A stretch of 64,000 nt of DNA from Agrobacterium tumefaciens. Lineage in GTDB: Bacteria > Pseudomonadota > Alphaproteobacteria > Rhizobiales > Rhizobiaceae. A program made the position numbers and the translations under genes. The notes below the pieces were generated by a model that did no database searches, was not told the DNA's origin, and saw only the letters and a list, made by a program, of their open reading frames with translations. This document shows, piece by piece, positions 1 to 9,057 of this stretch. The DNA is taken from the NCBI RefSeq assembly GCF_000834635.1, contig NZ_JXQV01000005.1:248001-312000 (forward strand), written 5' to 3'. Position 1 is the first letter of the stretch; every line of letters starts with the position of its first letter.

Positions 1-2
1 TT

Positions 3-131
3 GCCGGTGATTATGCGGGACAGTTTCTGCTGCCAAGCCGCTATCCAGTCGGCGTTATCACCGGCGCGCTGGGCGCACCTTACCTGATATTCCTGATTAT
101 CCGTGTCAACCGGACCGGAGGCTCGCTTTGA
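3..131 (+). CDS. FecCD-type iron ABC transporter permease, C-terminal end (partial)
   Basis: The left edge cuts this gene, leaving the last 42 codons and a TGA stop at 129-131. The translated tail (GDYAGQFLLPSRYPVGVITG, then GAPYLIFLIIR) matches the C-terminus of FecCD/BtuC-family inner-membrane permeases that import iron-siderophore or cobalamin complexes. The stop overlaps the TTG start of the downstream ATPase, as expected for translationally coupled permease-ATPase pairs. The substrate cannot be told from this fragment. Confidence 0.8.
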   Translation, partial: AGDYAGQFLLPSRYPVGVITGALGAPYLIFLIIRVNRTGGSL

Positions 132-952
132 CATCTCACACCCTGACAGTTGAACAACTCGCAGCCGGTTATGGCGAAACCGTCATCCTTGATGGCCTTG
201 ATCTTGTGATACCCGATGGCAAGATCACCGTTATCGTTGGCGCCAATGCCTGCGGAAAATCGACGCTTCTGCGCACCATGTCACGGCTCATTGCCCCCCG
301 CCGGGGCCATGTTTTGCTGGATGGAAAATCCATTCACAGCATAGCGCCTAAAAAACTGGCCAGAACACTCGGCCTCCTCCCCCAATCTCCCATCGCGCCA
401 GAAGGCATCACGGTCGCAGACCTTGTCAGCAGAGGCCGCCACCCGCACCAGAGCATGTTATCACGCTGGAATGTGCGGGATGATGAAGCCGTTGCAGCTG
501 CGTTGGAAGCAACCAGAACATTCGATCTGGCAGAACGTCCCGTCGATGAGCTTTCTGGCGGCCAGCGGCAGCGCGTCTGGATTGCCATGGCACTGGCCCA
601 ACAGACCGAAATTCTGCTTCTGGATGAACCCACGACATTTCTTGACATTAGCCATCAGGTCGAGGTTCTGGACTTGCTGACCGACCTCAACCATGATCGC
701 GGCACCACAATCGTCATGGTGCTGCACGATCTCAATCTGGCTGCGCGTTACGCAGACCATCTGGTAGCAATGGCATCTGGCCGTCTGCACGTCATGGGAA
801 CGCCGGAAGAGGTTCTGACGCAGGACAATGTCCGTGACGTTTTCGGCCTCGAAAGCGAAATCATCACCGACCCCACCTCGGGCCGCCCGATGATGCTTCC
901 CATCAGCCGCCACCGAATGCGGCACCCTAGAATCCCGATACATATGGACTGA
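128..952 (+). CDS. Iron-siderophore-type ABC transporter ATP-binding protein (FecE/FepC-like)
   Basis: This is the cytoplasmic ATPase that energises uptake through the FecCD permease encoded just upstream. The 274-residue protein has a Walker A GANACGKST (residues 38-46), an ABC signature LSGGQRQR, a Walker B LLLLDEPTTFLD and the switch histidine in VLHDLN. These match the FecE/FepC/FhuC group in length and order. The start is a TTG inside the permease stop (TTGA overlap), with GGAG about 9 bases upstream; no in-frame ATG lies near the conserved N-terminus. Ferric siderophore is the usual substrate, but vitamin B12 or heme cannot be excluded. Confidence 0.88.
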   Translation: MTSHTLTVEQLAAGYGETVILDGLDLVIPDGKITVIVGANACGKSTLLRTMSRLIAPRRGHVLLDGKSIHSIAPKKLARTLGLLPQSPIAPEGITVADLVSRGRHPHQSMLSRWNVRDDEAVAAALEATRTFDLAERPVDELSGGQRQRVWIAMALAQQTEILLLDEPTTFLDISHQVEVLDLLTDLNHDRGTTIVMVLHDLNLAARYADHLVAMASGRLHVMGTPEEVLTQDNVRDVFGLESEIITDPTSGRPMMLPISRHRMRHPRIPIHMD

Positions 953-1034
953 GCCACATTTTGTATCAAAATATGTGAGTGCGTCCTTGCCCCTTCCCAA
1001 GGGTCCCGACTTGCGTTAGAAGCCGCAACCGTAA

Positions 1035-1067
1035 TCCGGTCGCAGCCCACCCGGTCAAAACAAGGGA
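1035..1067 (+). promoter_or_regulatory. preQ1-I riboswitch in the queC leader
   Basis: A CCGG/CCGG stem (1036-1039 and 1051-1054) encloses GGTCGCAGCCCAC. It is followed by an A-rich tail CAAAACAAGGGA (1056-1067) that ends in the Shine-Dalgarno of queC, ATG at 1076. The GGTCGCAG loop and the ACAAGGG-type tail match the compact H-type pseudoknot preQ1-I aptamer known from Thermoanaerobacter and many proteobacteria. Because the ribosome-binding site is inside the pseudoknot, ligand binding should block translation of queC and hence queCDE, as feedback by preQ1 or preQ0. The class assignment is by pattern; no ligand data are implied. Confidence 0.85.
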
Positions 1068-1075
1068 TCCAAACT

Positions 1076-1786
1076 ATGAAAACAATCGTCATCTGCTCCG
1101 GCGGATTGGACTCTGTTTCGCTTGCGCATAAAATCGCGGCGGAACATCAACTGCTTGCACTCGTCTCGTTCGATTATGGCCAGCGCCATAAAAAGGAACT
1201 GGAGTTTGCAGCGCTCTGCGCAGAACGGCTGTCGGTGCCGCACCATATCATCGACATCAGAACCATCGGCGCGCATCTGACAGGCTCGGCTCTGACTGAT
1301 GATGTCGAGGTTCCGGATGGCCATTACGCCGAGGAAACAATGCGTTCCACGGTCGTGCCCAACCGCAATGCCATCATGCTGACGATTGCGTTTGGACTGG
1401 CGGCAGCCCAGCAGGCCAATGCCGTAGCGATCGCGGTCCATGGCGGCGACCACTTCATCTACCCCGATTGTCGCCCCGGCTTCATCGACAGTTTCAACGA
1501 CATGCAGCGCCACGCTTTGGATGGCTACGCAAACGTCAAGCTGTACGCACCTTATGTGGAAGGCTCCAAAGCCGATATCGTCACCGACGGTGCAAAGCAC
1601 GACACCCCCTTTGCGCAGACATGGTCCTGCTACAAAGGCGGCCTGCGCCATTGTGGACGCTGCGGCACCTGTGTGGAGCGGCGCGAGGCTTTTCATCTGG
1701 CTGATATTTCCGATCCGACCGATTACGAAGACCCGGAATTCTGGAAGGCTGCGACCAGCGCCTATGCTGCGCAGGAGGTGCACTGA
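1076..1786 (+). CDS. queC: 7-cyano-7-deazaguanine (preQ0) synthase QueC
   Basis: QueC converts 7-carboxy-7-deazaguanine to preQ0 using ATP and ammonia, the last step to preQ0 in queuosine tRNA modification. The 236-residue protein has the PP-loop SGGLDS (residues 8-13) and the zinc-binding cysteines C185, C193, C196 and C199 (HCGRCGTC). Length is typical. The ATG follows AAGGGA within the preQ1-I riboswitch. The stop overlaps the queD start by one base, and queC-queD-queE form a tight operon. Confidence 0.97.
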   Translation: MKTIVICSGGLDSVSLAHKIAAEHQLLALVSFDYGQRHKKELEFAALCAERLSVPHHIIDIRTIGAHLTGSALTDDVEVPDGHYAEETMRSTVVPNRNAIMLTIAFGLAAAQQANAVAIAVHGGDHFIYPDCRPGFIDSFNDMQRHALDGYANVKLYAPYVEGSKADIVTDGAKHDTPFAQTWSCYKGGLRHCGRCGTCVERREAFHLADISDPTDYEDPEFWKAATSAYAAQEVH

Positions 1787-2154
1787 TGTTTCGGATCACC
1801 AAGGAATTCCATTTTTCGGCTTCGCATCAGCTCAAGGATTTGCCGGCAGACCACCAGTGCGCGCGTCTGCACGGCCACAACTACATTGTAGAGGTGGAAC
1901 TTGCCGGTAAGGATTTGAACCAGCACGGCTTCATCCGTGATTATCACGAACTGTCGCCACTAAAGCGTTACATTGACGACCACTTCGACCATCGTCACCT
2001 CAATGACGTTTTGCAGAATGACATGGTGACGGCCGAACGCCTTGCCAAGCATTTCTATGATTGGTGCAAGGAGCGTCTGCCTGAAACGAGCGCGGTGCGT
2101 GTGAGCGAAACGGCAAAAACCTGGGCCGAATATCGTCCATCGGGCCGTCCATGA
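1786..2154 (+). CDS. queD: 6-carboxy-5,6,7,8-tetrahydropterin synthase QueD
   Basis: QueD turns dihydroneopterin triphosphate into 6-carboxytetrahydropterin, the substrate of QueE. The 122-residue protein is a single PTPS fold. It has zinc-ligand histidines H14, H29 and H31 (FSASHQL and LHGHNY) and the catalytic cysteine C25. The ATG shares one base with the queC stop, and the 3' end overlaps queE in an ATGA, so translation of the three genes is coupled. AGGAGG lies just upstream inside queC. Confidence 0.96.
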   Translation: MFRITKEFHFSASHQLKDLPADHQCARLHGHNYIVEVELAGKDLNQHGFIRDYHELSPLKRYIDDHFDHRHLNDVLQNDMVTAERLAKHFYDWCKERLPETSAVRVSETAKTWAEYRPSGRP

Positions 2155-2888
2155 GTGCGGCGAAAGACACAACCATCCGCATCAGCGAAATCTTCGGCCC
2201 AACCATACAGGGCGAAGGCCCTCTGATTGGGCTTCCGACGGTTTTTGTGCGCACCGGCGGCTGCGATTACCGCTGTTCGTGGTGCGACACGCTGCATGCC
2301 GTGGACAGCCAGTATCGCGATGACTGGAAGCCTCTTTCCGTCGACGCGATCTGGCGCGAGGTCACCACTCTTTCCGGCGGCAAGCCGCTGACCATCTCCC
2401 TTTCAGGCGGCAATCCTGCCATTCAGCCATTGGCGGACCTGATCGCGAGAGGGCATGGCGAAGGCTATCGTTTTGCGCTGGAAACGCAGGGCAGCATCGC
2501 CAAGGAATGGTTCGCCGATCTGGATTATCTTGTTCTGAGCCCCAAACCGCCATCCAGCAACATGCAGACAGACTTTGGCAAGCTCGAAGATTGTCTTGCA
2601 GCAGCAGGCAAAGGTCCGCAGATATCGTTAAAATTCGTGATTTTCGATGATGCAGATTACGTCTATGCAAAAGATGTATCGGCGCGGTATCCCCGTTTGA
2701 ACGTCTATCTCCAGCCCGGCAACCATACGCCGCCGCCACCTGAAGATGATGACGCTCTGGTGGATATCAACGGCATCATGGACCGGATGTTATGGCTGAT
2801 TGAGAAGGTGAGCAACGACCGCTGGTTTGACGTTCGGGTGCTACCGCAACTGCATGTACTGCTGTGGGGCAACCGGCGCGGCGTCTGA
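2151..2888 (+). CDS. queE: 7-carboxy-7-deazaguanine synthase QueE (radical SAM)
   Basis: QueE is a radical SAM enzyme that contracts 6-carboxytetrahydropterin to 7-carboxy-7-deazaguanine. The 245-residue protein carries the [4Fe-4S] motif CX3CX2C at C38, C42 and C45 ([10 protein letters not shown]). It also has a GPTIQGEG N-terminus and an SLSGGNP glycine-rich SAM segment. Its ATG overlaps the queD stop by four bases (ATGA). It completes the queCDE operon; queF and tgt are not in the window. Confidence 0.96.
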   Translation: MSAAKDTTIRISEIFGPTIQGEGPLIGLPTVFVRTGGCDYRCSWCDTLHAVDSQYRDDWKPLSVDAIWREVTTLSGGKPLTISLSGGNPAIQPLADLIARGHGEGYRFALETQGSIAKEWFADLDYLVLSPKPPSSNMQTDFGKLEDCLAAAGKGPQISLKFVIFDDADYVYAKDVSARYPRLNVYLQPGNHTPPPPEDDDALVDINGIMDRMLWLIEKVSNDRWFDVRVLPQLHVLLWGNRRGV

Positions 2889-2894
2889 AAGACG

Positions 2895-3128
2895 TCACCC
2901 TTTGCGGATGTGAAAACGGTGACCAAGGCCTGTCGGCACCACAGCGATGAGGATATGGCCTTCTTCCCTGCACATATGCGGGATATCGATGACGGCGAGC
3001 TGATCGGTGGTTGCGACCCAGAGATCGTCACCTCTTGCCATGGTCGCCAGCTTTTTACGGCTCTTCAAAACAGGAAGGGGGCATTTGAGCCCCCTCAGAT
3101 CATAGATGTCGGCAGCGGAAGACGTCAC
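2895..3128 (-). CDS. TusA/SirA-family sulfur carrier-like protein
   Basis: This is a 77-residue protein of the TusA/YedF/SirA fold, whose members accept persulfide sulfur on one cysteine for tRNA thiolation or other sulfur relays. The hallmark Cys-Pro motif is present as LRGLKCPLPVLK, with C16 as the putative active cysteine. It overlaps the end of the upstream L,D-transpeptidase gene by four bases, so the two are probably co-transcribed. There is no evidence for a specific partner, so the gene name tusA is not assigned. Confidence 0.85.
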   Translation of the reverse strand: MTSSAADIYDLRGLKCPLPVLKSRKKLATMARGDDLWVATTDQLAVIDIPHMCREEGHILIAVVPTGLGHRFHIRKG

Positions 3129-4432
3129 TGCTTTGACCAGAATTTCCAGAACGGTTTCTTCTGGGTATCCTCGGGCTGGGCCGGGGCGGAAAATGCGAGT
3201 GGATTGAGGGCCGGAACAGGCACGCTCTGTGGAGCCGCGGCAGACTGGCTTGCCGCCGCAGGGGCAGGCACGGGCGCTGACGCGACCATGACCGTTGGCG
3301 CAACACGCGCAGGTGCTACTGGCCGCACCGTTCCAACCGTCGCTGCCGTGGTTGCGCCTGGGTTTGAAGCGGATGCCATGGCCGTTGCCGCTTGACCGGA
3401 AATGCCGTTGGCGGCCTTCTTTTCCATCAGCGCGGCGAATTCGGTTTCCTTCATCAGCCTGCCGGCTTTCAAGGCCGATCCGGTTGGGGCATAGGCAGGC
3501 TCGCGGCCCTTGCGCTTGGCTGCAACAACCGCCTTGCGCTCCGCTTCGCTCGGGTCATACCACACCATACCATCGAGCTTGTTCGTTGCCTTGGTATAGG
3601 CCAGTTCATAGGTCTTGGCATAGCTTTGAAGCGCGCTGGCGAGTGCCGGTGGCGTGCTCATTTTCGGGCAGGACGCAGCAGCGTTGAACTGACCGCCCTC
3701 GACCTGCTGGTTGAAGACATACTTCTTTTCGCACACATTCACCTCAGGCGGGCGTTTGGTGACTTCGAAGTTGTCATAGCCAACTTTGAGCATTTTCCAG
3801 AATTCGTAATGCTCGCTCTTGCGATGACGCGCCATATTTTCCGCCGTCATACGGAATGGCAGAGCCTGCAACTGCACCGTTTTCTGGCCGCCCTTGAAGG
3901 CGTCCCGTGCAAAGCCGTAGATCTCGAGCACCTGCGCGTCCGTCATGGAATAGCAGCCTGATGAAGAGCAAGCGCCATGAATCATCAGGTTGGTGCCGTT
4001 CCGGCCATTGGCCTGATCGTAACGGTTCGGAAAACCGGTGTTGATCGCCAAGTAATAATTGGAGTTCGGGTTGAGATGCCCCGGTGTCAGATTATAAAAG
4101 CCTTCAGGCGCCTGACGGTCACCTTCCTTGACCTTGGGGCCGAGCTTTCCAGACCACGCGCAAATATCGTAGGAGGCAATGACCTCAAAACGATTATCGC
4201 GGCGAGCTTTCCAGATCTCGAGCTTGCTCTCTTCCTTGACAATACGGATCATGATCGGCGCATTGCGATCCATATTTTTCTTGTCCATTTCAGCAAGAAT
4301 GGACGGAGAAAGCGGGTAATCTACCTTGTTCTTGACATGGGAAACATCACGCTCAACCGTTTCGAGCGTTTCATTACAGCCGACCAGCATGAATGCGGTG
4401 CAGGTAAGAAGCGCGATATGTCTCAAACGCAT
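3125..4432 (-). CDS. Lipoprotein L,D-transpeptidase (YkuD/YafK-like)
   Basis: This is probably an envelope enzyme that forms or edits L,D-crosslinks in peptidoglycan or attaches it to outer-membrane proteins. The 435-residue protein starts with a lipoprotein signal ending in LVGC (lipid-modified C19). The catalytic YkuD motif is HGACSSSGCYSMTD, with nucleophile C160. A long Ala/Pro/Val-rich, low-complexity C-terminal tail (about residues 350-425) follows the domain. Family members of YafK type usually have only the domain, so the tail is extra. The gene is divergent from the cardiolipin synthase-like gene across about 215 bases. Confidence 0.88.
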   Translation of the reverse strand: MRLRHIALLTCTAFMLVGCNETLETVERDVSHVKNKVDYPLSPSILAEMDKKNMDRNAPIMIRIVKEESKLEIWKARRDNRFEVIASYDICAWSGKLGPKVKEGDRQAPEGFYNLTPGHLNPNSNYYLAINTGFPNRYDQANGRNGTNLMIHGACSSSGCYSMTDAQVLEIYGFARDAFKGGQKTVQLQALPFRMTAENMARHRKSEHYEFWKMLKVGYDNFEVTKRPPEVNVCEKKYVFNQQVEGGQFNAAASCPKMSTPPALASALQSYAKTYELAYTKATNKLDGMVWYDPSEAERKAVVAAKRKGREPAYAPTGSALKAGRLMKETEFAALMEKKAANGISGQAATAMASASNPGATTAATVGTVRPVAPARVAPTVMVASAPVPAPAAASQSAAAPQSVPVPALNPLAFSAPAQPEDTQKKPFWKFWSKQ

Positions 4433-4647
4433 GGCGTTTCACCGATTTTACAGAAGGTTGCACGTTGGTAAAATATTTCAGATTTGAATACAAGTCTGCG
4501 GACCTGCCCGCGGATGGTTTTTAGCCTGGGGTCCCACACCCCTGCGCATCAAATCCGGCGGCTTATCCTCAAGACCGTCGTCATACATAGCTTACAAACT
4601 CTTAACAGATCACTAGCCGATGCCCCTGTGGCGATGCGGCTTGCGGC

Positions 4648-6135
4648 ATGATCCAAGTCGACTATATTCGCTATATGTTTGATCTTCTTAACGCTTATTG
4701 GCCCCATATACTAGCAACAGCGTCTATCCTCGTAGGGGCGGTTGCGGCCATTCATGCAACGATGACAAAGCAGGAGGTGCGCACAGCTCTGGGCTGGGTT
4801 GGCGTTATCTTGCTGTCTCCCTTCATTGGCGCCGCGATCTACGGCATTGCGGGCATAAACCGCATCCGCCGCAGTAACCTTGGGCAACAACGTTCTTTGA
4901 TGCATGGCACGATCATGGAGCGTGTTGCGCTTTTCGATGCGGCGGACGATCTGGTGATTGCAAGATTCGGACGCCGCTTCGCCGCCATGAAGAATGTCGG
5001 CGACCGCGTCACGCGCAACGCGCTGACGACTGGCAACACCATCGAGCCGCTACTATCGGGCGACGAAACCTATGCGGCCATGCTGGACGCCCTGGCAAAT
5101 GCGAGACGCTCCATCATTCTGGAAACCTATATCTTCGATCAGGACAGAACGGGCGAACGCTTCGTTGAGGCCTTGGCGGATGCTCAACATCGCGGCGTCG
5201 AAGTCCGGATTTTGGTGGATGCCGTCGGCGCTCGCTACTCCGTGCCCAGCATCATGCGCGGCCTGACAAAAGCAGGCCTCAAGGCCGCTGTCTTCAACGG
5301 CAATGTCATCATCGGCTTGCGCTTGCCCTATGCGAATCTGCGCACGCACCGAAAAATTCTAGTCGTTGATGGTCGGGTGGCCTTTACCGGCGGAATGAAC
5401 ATTCGGGAAGGCTTCACGGCTGAATTTGCCGCGGACCGGCATTCGCGTGACACGCATTTCAGGGTCACCGGGCCGTTGGTCGCAGACCTTTTTACAGTCG
5501 CTGCCGAAGACTGGCTTTTCACGACACGCGAAAGACTGGATGGTCCCGTGTGGGACGTTACCCTTCCAGAAGGCAAGCCCGGCTCCCCGGTTCTGGCACG
5601 GGTTGTCGCCTCCGGCCCGGATAACAGCATAGAAACCAGCCATAAGATGCTGATGGGCGCCTTCTCCATAGCCCGGTCGTCCATCCGCATCATGTCGCCC
5701 TATTTCTTGCCGGACAGAGAACTGATTTCGGCATTAACGACGGCGGCAAGGCGCGGTGTTCAGGTGGATATCATCGTTCCTGCGAACAATAATCTCACAC
5801 TCGTAGACCACGCCATGACGGCGCAATTCGATCAGATCCTGAAAAGCAATTGCCGCATATGGCGCGCCACCGGGACCTTCAATCACTCGAAACTCCTCGT
5901 CATTGATGATCGTTGGTCATATGTTGGCTCGTCAAATCTTGATCCGCGCTCATTAAGATTGAACTTTGAGGTGGATATCGAAGTTATCGATGAGGGCTTT
6001 GCTGGTGTTGTTTCAGAACGCATCGACGAAGCTTTGGAAAACGCCAGGCAGGTCAAGCTCGAAGAATTGCGTGCCAGATCGTTTTTGCTGAGACTTTTCG
6101 AGAAGATCCTGTGGCTAGCCTCACCATATCTATGA
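4648..6135 (+). CDS. Cardiolipin synthase-like phospholipase D protein
   Basis: This 495-residue membrane-anchored protein has two N-terminal hydrophobic segments (about residues 17-35 and 48-69) followed by two phospholipase D domains. Both HKD motifs are intact: HRKILVVDG from H234 and HSKLLVIDD from H413, each followed by the usual Gly/Ser and Asn (TGGMN, GSSNLD). This is the layout of ClsA-type cardiolipin synthases, which join two phosphatidylglycerols or exchange head groups. Start choice is uncertain, with ATG at 4648 or 4675 and neither with a clear ribosome-binding site. It is followed by an EEP-family gene, a common pairing. Confidence 0.87.
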   Translation: MIQVDYIRYMFDLLNAYWPHILATASILVGAVAAIHATMTKQEVRTALGWVGVILLSPFIGAAIYGIAGINRIRRSNLGQQRSLMHGTIMERVALFDAADDLVIARFGRRFAAMKNVGDRVTRNALTTGNTIEPLLSGDETYAAMLDALANARRSIILETYIFDQDRTGERFVEALADAQHRGVEVRILVDAVGARYSVPSIMRGLTKAGLKAAVFNGNVIIGLRLPYANLRTHRKILVVDGRVAFTGGMNIREGFTAEFAADRHSRDTHFRVTGPLVADLFTVAAEDWLFTTRERLDGPVWDVTLPEGKPGSPVLARVVASGPDNSIETSHKMLMGAFSIARSSIRIMSPYFLPDRELISALTTAARRGVQVDIIVPANNNLTLVDHAMTAQFDQILKSNCRIWRATGTFNHSKLLVIDDRWSYVGSSNLDPRSLRLNFEVDIEVIDEGFAGVVSERIDEALENARQVKLEELRARSFLLRLFEKILWLASPYL

Positions 6136-6213
6136 GAAACGTGACAAGCGGTCGTAAAGCGCGCAAAATTTGATGCAATGGTCGCTTACAAAGTCGGAAC
6201 TGGGTAATCGTGA

Positions 6214-7053
6214 ATGCAAGACAAAAAGCTGGCGCGTACAAAATCCGAGAGCCTTTCATCTGTTCTGATGACATCTTTCCGCAACCGCAAGACATTGCCG
6301 CCCCCCAGTGAAGCCTCGAAGGCGGAAGGCCATCCCGTTATCGCCTCTTACAACGTCCACAAATGCGTTGGACGAGACCGCAAGTTCGACCCGGACCGTA
6401 TCTGCCATGTCATTCAGGAAATAGGCGCTGATATCATGGCGCTCCAGGAGGCTGATAGCCGGTTTGGAGAGCGCACTGGTCTGCTGGACCTGGGAAGGCT
6501 GGAGCGGGAGTGCGGCCTTTCGCCCGTTCCGATCTCGGCAGGCACAAAAGCACATGGCTGGCACGGAAATGTTGTTCTGTTCAAGGAAGGCGCCGTTCGC
6601 GACGTCCATCCGCTGAAACTACCGGGCCTTGAGCCACGCGGTGCGCTGGTCGTGGAGCTCGACCTTCAACAGGGAGGAACGCTGCGCATTATCGCGGCCC
6701 ATTTCGGCTTGTTGCGACATTCGCGCGCCCGACAGGCAAAAGCATTGGTTGAACTGCTAAACACACGAGACGAGCACCCGACTATCTTGCTCGGTGATCT
6801 CAATGAATGGCGATTGGGCAATGGCTCATCGCTCAACACATTCCGCGATGCTTTCGGCAGCTTGCCGCCCGCGGTTCCGAGTTTTCCCGCCGGCATGCCC
6901 GTGCTGGCCTTAGACAGGATCATCTCCAACCGCGCAGGGCTGGTTGATAATGTGACCGCGCATAACAGCGCTTTGTCGCGCATAGCCTCGGATCACTTGC
7001 CTTTGAAGGCGACGGTCAGAACCGACATTCTTTTGGGACAACAGGCTGGATAA
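6214..7053 (+). CDS. Endonuclease/exonuclease/phosphatase (EEP) family protein
   Basis: This 279-residue protein has the EEP metal-dependent phosphodiesterase fold. Conserved pieces appear in order: YNVHKCVGRD (active-site Asn), ALQEAD (metal-binding Glu), ILLGDLNEW (Asp/Asn pair) and ASDHLPL (terminal Asp-His). Such proteins hydrolyse nucleic acids, phospholipids or inositol phosphates. The specificity here is unknown, but its place 78 bases behind a phospholipase D-type gene hints at lipid turnover. There is no signal peptide. The ribosome-binding site is weak and an internal ATG at 6268 is an alternative start. Confidence 0.85.
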   Translation: MQDKKLARTKSESLSSVLMTSFRNRKTLPPPSEASKAEGHPVIASYNVHKCVGRDRKFDPDRICHVIQEIGADIMALQEADSRFGERTGLLDLGRLERECGLSPVPISAGTKAHGWHGNVVLFKEGAVRDVHPLKLPGLEPRGALVVELDLQQGGTLRIIAAHFGLLRHSRARQAKALVELLNTRDEHPTILLGDLNEWRLGNGSSLNTFRDAFGSLPPAVPSFPAGMPVLALDRIISNRAGLVDNVTAHNSALSRIASDHLPLKATVRTDILLGQQAG

Positions 7054-7087
7054 GTCGGCGGATGCATTTGCTGCACCCGCCGACTGC
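7050..7087. terminator. Convergent hairpin between the EEP gene and a minus-strand dehydrogenase
   Basis: A GTCGGCGG arm downstream of the TAA pairs with CCGCCGAC about 15 bases later, giving an 8-9 bp GC-rich stem between two convergent genes. There is no U-tract on either strand, so it is more likely a transcript 3'-end stabiliser or a weak bidirectional terminator than a canonical one. Confidence 0.5.
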
Positions 7088-7090
7088 CAT

Positions 7091-8224
7091 TTATCGCAGC
7101 AGAGCCTGCGCTTCTTCGATGCCCAGCGCTGCAGGCTGGGTGCAGGTGGTCGTCAACTCTATGAAGCGCCCCTCTTCGCCGGACTTCAGAATCGATGTCA
7201 TGACATCAATCCCGTGGAGCGAGCGATCCAGCGAGCAACGCGCATCGCGTCCTTCGATCAGCGCGAGCACCATGTCGGCAAGACCCGCCGTGCGATAGTT
7301 CGCGCGCGCGCCCTGTGGGCTTTCCTGATTGGCAATGCCAAAGGGATGATCCCAGTTTTCCAACGGCTTGATGTCCTTGTCACGACCACTCGCCTCGACA
7401 ACCCCACCAAAGAAGTTGGGATCCGGCACATAGAGGGAGCCCTCAGTGCCGTAAAGCTCCATATTGGCATGGCGATGCGACCACACATCCCAGCTTGCCG
7501 ACAGGGTGATTGTGGCGCCGTTCACGAACTCCAGCAAGGCGTGGATGTTCGTAGGCGTTTCAACCGGAATGACCTGCCCGTTCAAGGGCTGGCTGGTCAC
7601 CGTGCGTGTCGGGTTTGCCATGGACGTCAAGGCGCCCACGCGCTTGACCGGGCCGATGAGGTTGATGAGATTGGCAACATAGTAGGGGCCGAGATCGAGA
7701 ATCGGGCCACCGCCTTCAAGGAAGAAGAAGCCGGGATTGGGGTGCCACATTTCCATGCCCGGGCTCATGACATGGCATGTGCCCGATGTGATGCGACCGA
7801 TGCCGCCTTGATCGATGTATTGACGCGCCAACTGATGCGCACCGCCCAGAAACGTATCCGGCGCACAACCGACAGCAAGGTTCTTTTCCTTTGCGAGACG
7901 GCGCAGCTCCTCGCCCTCCTCCAGCGTCAGCACCAGAGGCTTTTCCGAATAGACGTGCTTACCCGCTTCGAGGATGGCTTTCGAGACGGAAAAATGCGCC
8001 GCCGGAATGGTGAGGTTGACCACCACATCGATTTCGTCGTTGGCAAGCAGTTCCTCGATGGACTGCGCTTTGACGCCGTATTCCTCAGCTCGAAGTTCCG
8101 CCGCGCTGCGGTTGAGATCGGCGCAGGCCAGAACTTTCAAGCCGCGAAACAGCGGCGAGAGGGAAAAATAGGTCGTTGAAATATTGCCGCATCCAATGAT
8201 GCCGACGCCAAGTTCCTTGGCCAT
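7091..8224 (-). CDS. Gfo/Idh/MocA-family oxidoreductase
   Basis: This 377-residue NAD(P)-dependent dehydrogenase of sugars, inositols or their keto forms starts with the Rossmann motif GVIGCGNIS. It contains the family signature EKPLVLTLEEGEEL, whose lysine is catalytic, and the His-containing barrel region (GPYYVANL). It is the last gene of a minus-strand operon: binding protein, two permeases, ATPase, sugar isomerase, this enzyme. It therefore probably oxidises or reduces the sugar brought in by that transporter. The substrate is not deducible from sequence. Confidence 0.9.
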   Translation of the reverse strand: MAKELGVGIIGCGNISTTYFSLSPLFRGLKVLACADLNRSAAELRAEEYGVKAQSIEELLANDEIDVVVNLTIPAAHFSVSKAILEAGKHVYSEKPLVLTLEEGEELRRLAKEKNLAVGCAPDTFLGGAHQLARQYIDQGGIGRITSGTCHVMSPGMEMWHPNPGFFFLEGGGPILDLGPYYVANLINLIGPVKRVGALTSMANPTRTVTSQPLNGQVIPVETPTNIHALLEFVNGATITLSASWDVWSHRHANMELYGTEGSLYVPDPNFFGGVVEASGRDKDIKPLENWDHPFGIANQESPQGARANYRTAGLADMVLALIEGRDARCSLDRSLHGIDVMTSILKSGEEGRFIELTTTCTQPAALGIEEAQALLR

Positions 8225-8247
8225 GTCTTGAACTCCAGATTGGTGAA

Positions 8248-9009
8248 TTAATAGGCGTTGAAAGATGTGATGGACCGTGTGATCAGACGATCGACGTCCT
8301 TGGGATTGTCATGCTCGACGACATAATATTTGACGGCCGTTTTCTTGAGCACATCGACCAAGCCCTTCCAGTCCACTGTGCCGTGGCCGACATCGGCCCA
8401 ACCGTCTTCATCTGTATTTTCGCCCGGCGAAGCGATGTCTTTGACATGCACGGCTGTAATACGGCTGGCATAGCGTTCGATCCACTCCAGAGGGTCGGCT
8501 TTACCCCTGACAATCCAGGCAATGTCCGCTTCCCATTCCAGCTCAGGTCCGCCGGCGAAAATCTGTTCCTGTGGCGTGGAGCCATCCTCAAGCTTCACGA
8601 ACTCGAAATCGTGATTGTGCCAACCGAAAGCCAGTCCAGCGTCACGGAAGGGTTTGGCAGCCTCCTGAAGGCGCTTGCCGAATGCCAGCCAACCCGCAGC
8701 ATCGCTTGGGCGTTGGTCGGGCATCAAATGAGGGCAATAAATGGCCTTGATGCCGAGCGTACTGGCAATGTTAAGCGCCTTTTCAGGCTCGCCTTCCAGC
8801 ATATCGATGCCGAAATGGCCTGTCGGCATGGTGAGGTTATTGGCGTCGAGATCTGCGCGCAGAGCTTTCAAACCGGCATCGTCAAGCGAACCATAGATAC
8901 CGCCGAAGCCTTCGACATGGGCATATCCTGCCGCTGACAGTTTTTTCAAGACGTCTGAAAGCGGCGGGAAATTGCGGGCACTATAGAGCTGGAAACCAAG
9001 TTTCGTCAT
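8248..9009 (-). CDS. Sugar phosphate isomerase/epimerase (xylose isomerase-like TIM barrel)
   Basis: This 253-residue protein belongs to the AP endonuclease 2-type TIM-barrel group (IolE/IolI/hydroxypyruvate isomerase-like). Metal-binding residues are visible in GWHNHDFEF, EWEADIAW, HVKDI and the C-terminal VEHDNP. It lies between the transporter ATPase gene and the dehydrogenase gene, 23 bases from the latter, with GGAGAG just before the ATG. It likely isomerises a keto-sugar intermediate. Neither an exact substrate nor a gene symbol is supported. Confidence 0.87.
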   Translation of the reverse strand: MTKLGFQLYSARNFPPLSDVLKKLSAAGYAHVEGFGGIYGSLDDAGLKALRADLDANNLTMPTGHFGIDMLEGEPEKALNIASTLGIKAIYCPHLMPDQRPSDAAGWLAFGKRLQEAAKPFRDAGLAFGWHNHDFEFVKLEDGSTPQEQIFAGGPELEWEADIAWIVRGKADPLEWIERYASRITAVHVKDIASPGENTDEDGWADVGHGTVDWKGLVDVLKKTAVKYYVVEHDNPKDVDRLITRSITSFNAY

Positions 9010-9057
9010 CTGTCTCTCCTGACATTGGGACTGTGTCTGGTGGATGGGTGGGTGAAT

